A DNA stretch of 36,623 bases from the NCBI GenBank assembly GCA_021409285.1, contig JAGFND010000010.1:1-36623 (forward strand), written 5' to 3'. Shown here in pieces: positions 7,724 through 16,536 of the stretch. A program made the position numbers and the translations under genes. Position 1 is the first letter of the stretch, and every line of letters starts with the position of its first letter. Source of the stretch: Candidatus Methanoperedens sp. GTDB lineage: Archaea > Halobacteriota > Methanosarcinia > Methanosarcinales > Methanoperedenaceae. The notes below the pieces were generated by a model. The model was not told the DNA's origin and ran no database searches. It was given only the letters and a program-made list of their open reading frames with translations.

Positions 7724-10003
7724 TTATCCTTTCCTCTCCCTTGCCCCCTTCAGCAGCAACTGCAACTCCGTCCTTGCGACCATATCTCTTACATTCTCAA
7801 CCGCATCGATATTCGCTGAAATGCTCGTAATACCAAGTTCTACAAGCCTTTTTGCAACCTTCGGATTGCTTCCGGCCTGACCACAGATGCTTGTCTTCAC
7901 GCCAGCCTTATTGCATTCGATGATCACATGCTCGATCAGCTTCATGATAGCTGGATGCAGCTCATTATAAAGATGCGCCACATGCTGGTTATTCCTGTCA
8001 ACCGCGAGCGTATATTGAGTGAGGTCATTGGTGCCGAAGCTCACGAAATCAAGCCCTTCAGCGATGAACTGGTCAATTATAAGTGCTGCTGCTGGAATCT
8101 CTACCATTATCCCTACTTCGATCTTATCAATATCGAGGCCATTTGAGCGCATGAATTCTTTTGCTCTCTTCAATTCGGATGGATGCTGGACAAGAGGTAT
8201 CATGATACCCATATTATTGTAGCCACGCTTGATTATTTCCTTAAATGCTCTTACCTCCAGTGCAAAATGTTCTGTATCCAGAAGGTCGCGCCTGATGCCC
8301 CGGAATCCCAGCATTGGATTCGGTTCTATCGGCTCGCCCTCCCCGCCTTCCATCGCCCTGAATTCATCCGTGGGAGCATCAAGCGTTCTCACCCAAACGG
8401 ATTTTGGATAGAAAGCATCAACTACGACCTGAATGCGCGAGACAAGTTCATTGACATATTCATCAGCTTTTCCCTCTTTGATGTACTGCTTGGGATGCTT
8501 TGGAAGACCCAGTATCATGTGTTCAATACGAAGAAGCCCGACACCGTCGGCCTGCGTTTCCACAGCGCGCGCCGTAGCTTCAGGAATCGAGACATTTACC
8601 TTTACTTCAGTCGCAGTGACAGGTTTTGCTTTTGACAGAGACATCGATTTCTCCGGAGTCGTGGCTTTTGCGCCCTCAACTTCTTTCTTACCTTCAAAAA
8701 CAAGCCCTTTTTCTCCATCTACGGTTATTTTCATACCATCAGTCAATATCGATGTGGCTTTCCGGGTCCCGACAACAGCAGGACATCCAAGCTCTCTTGA
8801 CACGATAGCGGCGTGACATGTCATCCCCCCTTCATCTGTAACGATGGCCCCTGCACGCTTCATGGCTGGTACCATATCCGGTGTCGTCATGACCGCAACA
8901 AGAATATCACCGTCTTTGACCTTTCCAAGTTCTGATCCATCCGCCACAAGCTTTGCTTCGCCATAGGCGATACCGGGAGAAGCTCCAAGTCCGTCAAGGA
9001 TCGAGGATGTCCCGATCTTTTCCTTTGTCTCTGTTTTCTTCTTGATCGTGGTTATCGGTCTTGACTGCAGCATAAAGAATTCTTTGTTCTTGATAGCCCA
9101 CTCTACATCCTGGGGGATGCCGTAGAGTTCTTCCACAAGATCCCCGAATTCCACAAGCTTCAGTATCTCATCATCATCAAGCACTTTCGCATTTTTCTTA
9201 CCATCCGGCACCGGCAGCTCAACTGTTTTACCAGTCTCAGGGTCTTTAATATGCATGATATTTTTTATTGCGATCTTTCTATCTGTGATCTTTTTATTTC
9301 TTTTATCAACGACATAATAGTCGGGTGAAACAGAACCTGAGACCACACTCTCGCCGAGTCCCCATGCGCCTTCGATAATTGTAAATGGCTCACCTGTTGA
9401 AGGATGGGATGAGAACATCACACCAGCTTTCTCAGCGTCTACCATCAGTTGTACGACCGCACACAGGTTCACTTTTTGATGATCAAAACCCTGCTTCACC
9501 CGATAATAAATTGCACGTGCGCCATAAAGGGAAGCCCAGCATTTTTTTACCGCCTCAATAATATTAGTCTCCCCTTTAATATTCAGAAAAGTGTCCTGCT
9601 GACCTGCAAAACTGGCATCCGGAAGATCTTCTGCTGTTGCACTTGAACGTACAGCCACAAAAACTTCACTTCCTTCTCGTTTGCAAAGTTCTCTATATTT
9701 TGACCGTATGCTTTTTTCAATATCTGCCGGGATTTTCGCATCCATAATTATTTTCTTTGCTTCTTTCTCTGCTTCCCTTAAGATATCGGCATTATCAACA
9801 TCCACTTCGAGCGATTTGAAAAGTCTCTCACCGACATCGTTCTCATCAATGAACCTTCGAAAAGCCTGCGCCGTCACGGCAAATCCACGGGGAACCGGGA
9901 GTTCTGCATGTATCATCTCACCAAGACTTGCACCTTTTCCGCCAACTATCGCTATATCTTCTTTTCCGACTTCTTCAAGCCATACAACCGTATCATTTGC
10001 CAT
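7724..10003 (-). CDS. ppsA: Phosphoenolpyruvate synthase
   Basis: The enzyme converts pyruvate, ATP and water to phosphoenolpyruvate, AMP and phosphate, the entry of C3 units into gluconeogenesis. All three domains are present over 759 residues: an N-terminal ATP/pyruvate-binding domain (GGKGASLGEM near 22, RSSATAEDLPDASFAGQQDT near 120), the swivelling phosphohistidine domain with GGMTCHAAIVSRELG (His about 397), and a C-terminal PEP-binding barrel with FGTNDLTQ and SICGQ, whose Cys is catalytic. The length matches the family. It starts 18 bases downstream of the XRE regulator and is probably cotranscribed with it. No sign of damage. Confidence 0.95.
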   Translation of the reverse strand: MANDTVVWLEEVGKEDIAIVGGKGASLGEMIHAELPVPRGFAVTAQAFRRFIDENDVGERLFKSLEVDVDNADILREAEKEAKKIIMDAKIPADIEKSIRSKYRELCKREGSEVFVAVRSSATAEDLPDASFAGQQDTFLNIKGETNIIEAVKKCWASLYGARAIYYRVKQGFDHQKVNLCAVVQLMVDAEKAGVMFSSHPSTGEPFTIIEGAWGLGESVVSGSVSPDYYVVDKRNKKITDRKIAIKNIMHIKDPETGKTVELPVPDGKKNAKVLDDDEILKLVEFGDLVEELYGIPQDVEWAIKNKEFFMLQSRPITTIKKKTETKEKIGTSSILDGLGASPGIAYGEAKLVADGSELGKVKDGDILVAVMTTPDMVPAMKRAGAIVTDEGGMTCHAAIVSRELGCPAVVGTRKATSILTDGMKITVDGEKGLVFEGKKEVEGAKATTPEKSMSLSKAKPVTATEVKVNVSIPEATARAVETQADGVGLLRIEHMILGLPKHPKQYIKEGKADEYVNELVSRIQVVVDAFYPKSVWVRTLDAPTDEFRAMEGGEGEPIEPNPMLGFRGIRRDLLDTEHFALEVRAFKEIIKRGYNNMGIMIPLVQHPSELKRAKEFMRSNGLDIDKIEVGIMVEIPAAALIIDQFIAEGLDFVSFGTNDLTQYTLAVDRNNQHVAHLYNELHPAIMKLIEHVIIECNKAGVKTSICGQAGSNPKVAKRLVELGITSISANIDAVENVRDMVARTELQLLLKGARERKG

Positions 10004-10021
10004 TTAATCACTTTTCCTTTA

Positions 10022-10453
10022 TTATTTTTTTTTTAACGATTTTTGAATCTTGCTAAGTTTTTTATCATAACTTTCAATTGCGATCTTCAAAATGAAGGGC
10101 ATCTTTTCGCGGGAGATAGTGGAATCCCTGGCTATATTTTCAATTAAACGAACATCTATCTCCTTATGCTGCGCTCTCTCAACCCGGATTGCCTCTATCA
10201 AACCCATGGCCTTAACAAATTTCCTTACAAAAACAAAAGTAGGAGTTACACCTCCATTCTCGATACGTGAAATTGATTCACGGCGCAAGTCCATCAATTC
10301 CCCCAGTTCTTCCTGTGATATGCCATATCTCATTCGATAATCAGATATCAGTTCCCCCGGCTGTGGATCAAGGACTATCTCGGAAGCAGCCTCCTTTTCA
10401 AAAGAGATCAACCAATCGGGTGTGTGTAACAGATGCTTTGATATGGTTTTCAA
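10022..10453 (-). CDS. XRE-family HTH transcriptional regulator
   Basis: The 143-residue protein has a helix-turn-helix of the Cro/C1 type at about residues 33-85 (LISDYRMRYGISQEELGELMDLRRESISRIENGGVTPT), followed by a helical C-terminal region rich in charged residues that may dimerise. It is the first gene of a two-gene unit with ppsA, 18 bases apart, so control of ppsA and of itself is a reasonable inference. The start is TTG (10451-10453), supported by GGAG six bases upstream and by the lack of an earlier ATG in frame. No ligand-binding domain is visible. Confidence 0.8.
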   Translation of the reverse strand: MKTISKHLLHTPDWLISFEKEAASEIVLDPQPGELISDYRMRYGISQEELGELMDLRRESISRIENGGVTPTFVFVRKFVKAMGLIEAIRVERAQHKEIDVRLIENIARDSTISREKMPFILKIAIESYDKKLSKIQKSLKKK

Positions 10454-10572
10454 GCTATACTCCGGGTAAATGCTACATTTTGAGTCACATTTATTTACAT
10501 ACGTTATAAAGCTGGATGATTATATATTTTTCTACTGAGGTTCAAAAAATAACATGATTTATCATGTCACAT

Positions 10573-11598
10573 CTAATGTTTTATTCTTACTTCATCGATA
10601 AGAAGTGGCGGGTAAAAAACACCGTTTTCCGTTATAATGGCAGTAACATTTTCCATAGGAGTCGCATCAAACGCCGGGTTATACACATCCACATTAAGTG
10701 GAGCTACCTGATAACTTCCGAAGAACTTCAATTCATCCGACTTGCGAAGCTCTATCTCGATCTCATCTTCCATGTGCTCAAAATCGAACGTGGATACAGG
10801 TGCAGCGACATAGAACGGCACTTCATGTTCTTTTGCAATGACAGAATGCGAATATGTGCCGATCTTATTGAAAACGGCGTCCTGTGTTATCCTGTCCGCC
10901 CCTACGATGACTTTATTCACCATACCTTTTCGCATCACATGTCCGGACATGCTGTCTGTGATCAGCGTAACAGGGATCTTGTCTTCCATCAGTTCCCACG
11001 TTGTAATGCGGCTTCCCTGATTGAGCGGGCGCGTCTCGCATGAGAGAACCTTTATGTCCTTACCCTGCTCCCGTGCCGAGCGGATAACACCAAGCGCCGT
11101 ACCCCAATCCACACAAGCAAGCCTTCCAGCGTTGCAGTGCGTCATGACAGTATCACCGTCTTCAAGGAGCGCTGCACCGTGTTCACCAAGCTGTTTGTTC
11201 TTTTCAACATCTTCATCAGCTATCGTTTTTGCTTCATCAAGCGCAAACATGCGCACTTCTTTCGTATTCCGTGCATCTTCGACAGCTTTGATCGTGCGCG
11301 CAACACCCCATGAAAGATTGATCGCAGTTGGGCGCGTACCGATGATAGTCTGTCCAGCAGTTAAGATATCGGCCATCAATCCATCAAGTGAAGATGCGCC
11401 GCTTTTATGGGCTGCAAGCGCGACTCCGAAACTGCCAGCGGCGCCAAGCGCAGGAGCACCCCTCACGCGCAGGGTTCTTATGGCTTCACACAATGATTCT
11501 ATTGTGACACATTCGATGATCCTGTATTCGCGCGGAAGAAGTGTCTGGTCGATCATGATAATGTTGTTTTTCGTTGGCTCCCAGTCTATAGTTCTCAT
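10573..11598 (-). CDS. mtnA: S-methyl-5-thioribose-1-phosphate isomerase (aIF2B-like family)
   Basis: The 341-residue protein carries the MtnA signatures: RVRGAPALGAAGSFG near 45, GTRPTAINLSWG near 87, VMTHCNAGRLACVDWGTA with catalytic Cys about 155, and VIVGADRITQDAVFNKIGT with catalytic Asp about 235. The enzyme isomerises methylthioribose-1-phosphate to methylthioribulose-1-phosphate in methionine salvage. Archaeal relatives may act on ribose-1,5-bisphosphate or 5-deoxyribose-1-phosphate, but the Cys/Asp pair and overall length favour MtnA. It stands alone, downstream of a broken gene on the same strand, and looks intact. Confidence 0.9.
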   Translation of the reverse strand: MRTIDWEPTKNNIIMIDQTLLPREYRIIECVTIESLCEAIRTLRVRGAPALGAAGSFGVALAAHKSGASSLDGLMADILTAGQTIIGTRPTAINLSWGVARTIKAVEDARNTKEVRMFALDEAKTIADEDVEKNKQLGEHGAALLEDGDTVMTHCNAGRLACVDWGTALGVIRSAREQGKDIKVLSCETRPLNQGSRITTWELMEDKIPVTLITDSMSGHVMRKGMVNKVIVGADRITQDAVFNKIGTYSHSVIAKEHEVPFYVAAPVSTFDFEHMEDEIEIELRKSDELKFFGSYQVAPLNVDVYNPAFDATPMENVTAIITENGVFYPPLLIDEVRIKH

Positions 11599-11671
11599 TG
11601 ATATCAGGGTTTATAATGGGTATCGAATATTTAAAAACTGCCTCGGGTTCGGATGAAATGTAATTTATGTC

Positions 11672-12338
11672 TCAGATAGTCTTACTAATTATTTTATATA
11701 GTGCCGATCTTCTCAATTCAATGCTGTGATTCGGGCACATCTCATGACAGCAATAACACCTGATGCATTTATCATAATCTAATTCAGGTTTCACATACTC
11801 ACAAATGTCAAGCAGCATTTTTGAGAATCGATCAATTGTCTGCAATTTGAAATGATATCCGGCTTTTTCAAATCCTGGTACTATTCCAAATAAATTCTTG
11901 ACAGCACCTGTAATGCCGGTGAAACTGTGCGTTTTACCTTTTGCCAGGGAAATAAGAACATCAGCATCTAGTGCCGGTTTGATCGCATTGAACTTTTTGA
12001 TGATGTGGCCTTCCCGGCATGACACGGTAACGATACTCGTATCATAGTTCAGTTCAGCCCCGGCATCGTCTGCTGCTTTGATGAGACCGCATTTATCATA
12101 CACCTTCCTGAGTGCATTTTCTTTATATTTTTGCAAGAGCATAAACAACCTCTGGATGGGTCGTAACTGCATCTTCAGGTTTAGCCGCACGCAGGAGGTT
12201 AACCTTCAAAAATACACGTGTATCTTTCCTGATAATTGCATCTAACCCGCCCAGATTCTCTAAACTTTTTTCTACGGCCTGAAGAACATTTTTTCGTTCG
12301 TAATTCGTGCATCGAGTTAAAGAAACAATATCCTGCAT
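11672..12338 (-). pseudogene. DUF362 iron-sulfur protein, broken by deletions and a frameshift
   Basis: The N-terminal piece (12338 to about 12123) starts MQDIVSLTRC and ends VVYALAKI at a stop. A second frame picks up immediately (KENALRKVYDKCGLIKAADDAGAELNYD) and runs through KTHSFTGITGAVKNLFG and GYHFKLQTIDRFSKMLLDICEYVKPEL to a ferredoxin motif CIRCYCCHEMCP. Compared with intact DUF362 proteins, the segment with the GDSP loop is missing at the frame change, and roughly 100-150 residues are missing between CEYVKPEL and the ferredoxin motif. Two lesions make a nonfunctional gene likely. I judge the family from memory of its conserved blocks. A single base change could be an assembly error, but the large internal deletion could not. 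Confidence 0.75.
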
Positions 12339-12400
12339 AGTTCACGGTATATGATCACACAGAAGAAAATACCTTTTCTATAAGACGTGTTTTTCATGAA

Positions 12401-12426
12401 ATAGTTATTTATATTATGATAACTAT
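12401..12426 (+). promoter_or_regulatory. Promoter with palindromic operator of the cytochrome island
   Basis: ATAGTTAT (12401-12408) and ATAACTAT (12419-12426) are perfect inverted repeats flanking TTATATTATG, a TATA-like core. A regulator bound here would cover the TATA box. Transcription would start near 12440 and leave a leader of about 70 bases before the first cytochrome, which has GGAG nine bases before its ATG. Confidence 0.4.
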
Positions 12427-12508
12427 GATGATGTATGAAATGATATTGGTTTGAATTTGAAATTATTTTAATAAAAAATGAGGGTACAGGAAAAAGGAGC
12501 CTGAGAAT

Positions 12509-15388
12509 ATGAGAAAAGGAATTATATTAGGTATAGGAATTTTAATATCGCTGCTGGCGCTGGCAGGAACAGGAAGTGCAAAATGGGAGTATAATGCGAG
12601 TTGCGGCATTTGTCATACGGGTTTCCCGACACCATTAAAATCCACAGGTATTTTATTTAATGACACGCACAAATTTGATGGTATTTCAAAACCAGACTTT
12701 GGTACAAGCTGCAGCAATTGCCATATAGATCCTCATAATCAAACAGCTCCCCCAAATTTTGGCATGACTCGGCAGGGTCAGAATTATAGCATTATTCATA
12801 ATGGAATCAATACTTCTGGTTATGCCAGAACAGGTGTGAATTGTACCTACTGTCATGTCAACCCTAATGGCGGCGACTTTTCTTTGCGCAGCACAGGTAC
12901 AACCATGGAACGGATCCATAAATTCGATGGTGTCTCAATACCGAATAATGCCACAGGTTGTACAGTATGCCATACTGACGTAATGGAATTTCTTCCACTA
13001 ATATCAAATGGGTCGACCTACAATAGCACTCACAGGTACAATAGTAGTGTTCTGGCTTCTGAATTGCTCTTTTCTCCTGGATGCAGTAATTGCCATGTAA
13101 ATGCCATTATGGGAAATTTCACTCTGCTTTCAGGTACTCCATCATACCTGACATCTTTTGTTTGTAAAGACTGCCACAGGGCAAAATACGATAACTGGAC
13201 AAATACGATGCACCGCGTTGTACTCACCGTGAATACATCAGCTGCAGCTATGAATCTTACCCTGCCTAATAGATTGAACTGGTCAAGGAACGTATCGTAT
13301 GTTGTTATAGGTAAAACAAATTTCCAATATATGAATGAATCAGGTTATTACAACAGGACATATTACGTTGTAAATGGTACCAATGTTTCTAATAGTGGTC
13401 TATATACAAGCGGAGCCCGCCACACTACAGGCTATAATGCAACGCGCGGGAACCAGAGCAATATGCCAGGCATTGTGGGATCATGGAATGAATCTGGAGT
13501 CGGCTGTGAGAGGTGCCATCAACCGGCAGGCAACGGGCATCAGGTAGTTGTGAATTATTCGGGATTGCTATGTGAGCAATGCCATGAAACCGGCTGGGAA
13601 TCAAGTGGGCATTCCACCGTATCCTCAAGGCATGCGACAGACAGTTGCTCGCTATGCCATGGGTCAACAAGCAATTATACTAATGTGAGTGCGGACTCTT
13701 CAGGAGTTTCATGCGCTGTGTGCCACAATCCTCACAATACGACAGATGACCAGTATGGACAGCTTTTCGCGCCAGGTGGTTTCAATGCAACAGTAATGGC
13801 TAGTGTGAAAGATGAGAAATTGAGCTTTTTCAATTCCACGGCAAGCAAAGCAGCCAGTACAGACATCTATGATTCACTTATCCAGACGTTGTTATTCCCT
13901 GGCCTTGATTTCACAAGAAAGTACGAAACCTACGGTTCAGCAGCAATAAATGTAACCGGCCGTCCGGCATCTGAAGTACTTTGCTCAATGTGTCATTACA
14001 AACATGGTTTGGGGCCCCGCTACACAGCAAACGTCAGCTTTACACATGGCAGGAACTCAACCTCAAATCAATCTAAGTGGGCTACCTGTACGGACTGCCA
14101 TTTTGCAGGAGCAGGCGGCATGAAGAACCATTCTCTCGATATAGAGAGTGCTACGAGCTACCCAACCAGTACATGCTCGCGCGGCACAGAATGCCATGTG
14201 ACGAGTGAACAGAACCAGAGCTTAAGCAATGATTCATTAGTTCCGGTGATAAGAGAATGGGAAGAAAGCTTACACAATGACAAAGTAAATGGGCAATTTT
14301 ACAACAACAGCACCAATTATCAAAACAGCTCTTGCAGCAAATGCCATTCTCCATTCAACTGGAATCCTGCTAACCAAAGCGATGTGGTAGCAGCTGCTGA
14401 TTTTAAAGGCATCACATGCGCGGTTTGTCATAATCTCCACGATATGGGTGACTGGATCACAAATAATGGCAAGGCTTATGCATGGTTCAATCGGGACGCA
14501 TTTGTGAGTGGTACAACTTACATCCGCAATTACTCGGTCATGGCAAACACAACAGAGCTATGCGGCAACTGCCATTCGAACATCAGAATAGGTAGAGAAG
14601 GGCCTGGGTGGGCAAGTTCTACTTCTACAACCCCTATTTCTCCACATGGCTTTCCCGCAAAGGATGTGTTTGTTGGTTCGTGGAAGCAGTCAAGCCTGCT
14701 GAACTTTGAGTGTATTGATTGTCATATGTATATCAATAAGACCAGTGGCACAGGAGGAATATTGAACGATTCCGGGAAGATAACAGGACATAGTTTCGCA
14801 ATGAATGAAACAGGTCTTCAGAACACCACAAAATGCTCAGGCTGCCACGACGGGACAAACTTTGGCACAATTGCAGGCGTGATTGAAGAGATAAAGGCGG
14901 ATACCCATACGAAATGGAATTCAACAAACACAACGGTTCTAAATGCTTTGGACTATATTAAACGCTACACGGGTGAAAAGAACCTGAGCCGCGATCAGAT
15001 CGCCCAGGCATACTGGAAGCTCAAGATGGTGTCATCAGATGGAAGCTGGGGTGTGCATGACCCGGTAGGGACGAAAAAACTACTCGAAGAGGCCTCAACA
15101 CTGGCGATCGCTGCCAATGCTTCTCTTGGCAGAGGAAATACCACTGAGCAATTATATACAGGGTGGAACGTTAAGTCACTCAATGAAACACCTTCAGTGA
15201 CAGCACCGGTATCGGTAATGTCCTCTGTGATCGGTAACATAAGTGTGGTCTGGGGTTTGAATGCCTCCACACAAACATGGTTACTATATGACCCGGCTGG
15301 ACCAACGGCGTTGAATACACTGACGAGCATGGTTAAGGGTGAAAGCTACGAAATAAAAGCAATAAATAATTGTACGTGGGTGGTATAA
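12509..15388 (+). CDS. Secreted multiheme c-type cytochrome (17 CxxCH + 1 CX5CH)
   Basis: The 959-residue protein starts with a signal peptide (residues 1-24, ending G-S-A) and contains 17 CxxCH heme-binding motifs between residues 32 and 780. It also has an unusual C-S-R-G-T-E-C-H at about 556-563 (five residues between the Cys). His residues for axial ligation are abundant. The last 180 residues have no heme motif. Residues from about 900 (TGWNVKSLNE through WLLYDPAGPTALNTL to KGESYEIKA) resemble a surface domain common in archaeal exported proteins, of the 'W-x-x-Y-D-P' type. More than twenty N-x-S/T sequons suggest glycosylation. No membrane anchor is seen. It heads a plus-strand group with a surface protein and a second cytochrome. 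The inferred role is extracellular electron transfer; the electron partner is unknown. Confidence 0.92.
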   Translation: MRKGIILGIGILISLLALAGTGSAKWEYNASCGICHTGFPTPLKSTGILFNDTHKFDGISKPDFGTSCSNCHIDPHNQTAPPNFGMTRQGQNYSIIHNGINTSGYARTGVNCTYCHVNPNGGDFSLRSTGTTMERIHKFDGVSIPNNATGCTVCHTDVMEFLPLISNGSTYNSTHRYNSSVLASELLFSPGCSNCHVNAIMGNFTLLSGTPSYLTSFVCKDCHRAKYDNWTNTMHRVVLTVNTSAAAMNLTLPNRLNWSRNVSYVVIGKTNFQYMNESGYYNRTYYVVNGTNVSNSGLYTSGARHTTGYNATRGNQSNMPGIVGSWNESGVGCERCHQPAGNGHQVVVNYSGLLCEQCHETGWESSGHSTVSSRHATDSCSLCHGSTSNYTNVSADSSGVSCAVCHNPHNTTDDQYGQLFAPGGFNATVMASVKDEKLSFFNSTASKAASTDIYDSLIQTLLFPGLDFTRKYETYGSAAINVTGRPASEVLCSMCHYKHGLGPRYTANVSFTHGRNSTSNQSKWATCTDCHFAGAGGMKNHSLDIESATSYPTSTCSRGTECHVTSEQNQSLSNDSLVPVIREWEESLHNDKVNGQFYNNSTNYQNSSCSKCHSPFNWNPANQSDVVAAADFKGITCAVCHNLHDMGDWITNNGKAYAWFNRDAFVSGTTYIRNYSVMANTTELCGNCHSNIRIGREGPGWASSTSTTPISPHGFPAKDVFVGSWKQSSLLNFECIDCHMYINKTSGTGGILNDSGKITGHSFAMNETGLQNTTKCSGCHDGTNFGTIAGVIEEIKADTHTKWNSTNTTVLNALDYIKRYTGEKNLSRDQIAQAYWKLKMVSSDGSWGVHDPVGTKKLLEEASTLAIAANASLGRGNTTEQLYTGWNVKSLNETPSVTAPVSVMSSVIGNISVVWGLNASTQTWLLYDPAGPTALNTLTSMVKGESYEIKAINNCTWVV

Positions 15389-15418
15389 TGCATATGCCTA
15401 TCTTTTTGGAGTGATAGA

Positions 15419-16468
15419 ATGAATAAAAACTTCTTATTTATTATTCTATTGATTTTTATTCCATTGGCACAGGCCGAACCGCCTGTAACTTCTTATTGGG
15501 GTTATGTGACATTTGACGGTATCACAAAAGCAAATGCTCTGGTAACCGTCCTTGATTCTTCAGGCAATACAGTCGCCAGTACAACGAGTATCACTGATGC
15601 CACATATCGGGTCATGGTGCCATGGGATGATTTGAATACTCAAACGGATGAGGGGGTTGTGAGCGGTGAAACCATAACATTCATAGTGGATGGAAAAACA
15701 GCAACCTCCAGAACAATAGACCCTAGGGGGTCAAGTATCAGGATCGACCTTTCAGCAAGTTCTTCAACAACATCCTCCTCTTCTGGAGGCGGCGGAGGTA
15801 GCGGTGGAGGAGGGGGCGGCGGAGGCGGTGGCCCTTCTGGTGAGCTCTTCTCAAATATCCTCGTTAAAGAGAAATACGATCAGTTCATTTTCAAGGACAC
15901 AGCTACGTCGTATGCTTTCACAAATAAGAGCAATCCCATTGTATTCGTGAACATAACAGGCAATGTCAATGCTGGCCAAATTAATACTGCGGTCGAAGTA
16001 TTGAAAGACATTTCCAATCTTGCAAAAAGCAAACCACCGGGAATTGTTTATATGAACGTCAACATCTGGGTTGGAACATCGGGTTTTGCAGCACCAAAAA
16101 ATATCAAAGAAGCCATCATCAAATTCAGGGTGGATAACTCATGGATGAGCGACAAAAGTATTTCAGGCAGCGATATAGTGTTGATGAGATGGGATGGAAG
16201 CACGTGGGAACAGCTTGAGACGAAGGAATTGTCAGGAGAAAACATTTACACATACTTTGAAGGAAAGACAAATGCCTTCTCACCATTTGCCATATCCAGT
16301 ATAAGAGTGCCAGAAGTTTTTGCAGTGACCACGGCTTTGCCTGAAGGAAAGACAGCTGAAAAAGAGGGAACACCTGCACCATCAACCACGAAAAAGGCAT
16401 CCGGGTTCGGTCTTATTATTGCCGTTGCAGGATTGACAGCAGTAATTTTAAGAAAGAGAGGCAATTAG
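15419..16468 (+). CDS. PGF-pre-PGF surface protein with Gly-rich linker and PGF-CTERM-like tail
   Basis: The 349-residue protein begins with a signal peptide (1-19, ending A-Q-A). A small beta domain of carboxypeptidase-regulatory or Ig-like type (about 25-112) follows, then a Ser/Thr stretch and an almost pure glycine linker (about 123-138). The middle (about 140-305) matches the PGF-pre-PGF domain found in methanogen surface proteins (VFVNITGNVNAGQI, FRVDNSWM, MRWDGSTWEQL). The end is a Thr/Pro/Glu spacer followed by SGFGLIIAVAGLTAVILRKR, a PGF-CTERM-like signal with the usual Pro replaced by Ser. Such tails are cut by archaeosortase and the protein is lipid-attached. It lies 30 bases after the first cytochrome, so the two are cotranscribed and it may hold or space the cytochrome at the cell surface (inference). 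Confidence 0.85.
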   Translation: MNKNFLFIILLIFIPLAQAEPPVTSYWGYVTFDGITKANALVTVLDSSGNTVASTTSITDATYRVMVPWDDLNTQTDEGVVSGETITFIVDGKTATSRTIDPRGSSIRIDLSASSSTTSSSSGGGGGSGGGGGGGGGGPSGELFSNILVKEKYDQFIFKDTATSYAFTNKSNPIVFVNITGNVNAGQINTAVEVLKDISNLAKSKPPGIVYMNVNIWVGTSGFAAPKNIKEAIIKFRVDNSWMSDKSISGSDIVLMRWDGSTWEQLETKELSGENIYTYFEGKTNAFSPFAISSIRVPEVFAVTTALPEGKTAEKEGTPAPSTTKKASGFGLIIAVAGLTAVILRKRGN

Positions 16469-16490
16469 CTCTCTTTTCCCCCTTTTTTTC
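16453..16490 (+). terminator. Hairpin terminator after the PGF protein
   Basis: AAAGAGAG (16453-16460) and CTCTCTTT (16469-16476) form a perfect eight-base stem with the stop codon in its loop, followed by a pyrimidine tract ending in seven T. This suggests that the downstream cytochrome has its own promoter, possibly the AT-rich ACTTTAATTG near 16502-16511, giving a very short leader. Confidence 0.6.
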
Positions 16491-16536
16491 TTGATAGGCA
16501 TACTTTAATTGAATGGAAATTCATTGAGTATATTAT

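Noticed and set aside
11636-11660. CGGGTTCGGAT resembling a tRNA T-arm
   Set aside because: No acceptor stem or anticodon arm can be paired around it; no tRNA gene was found anywhere in the window.
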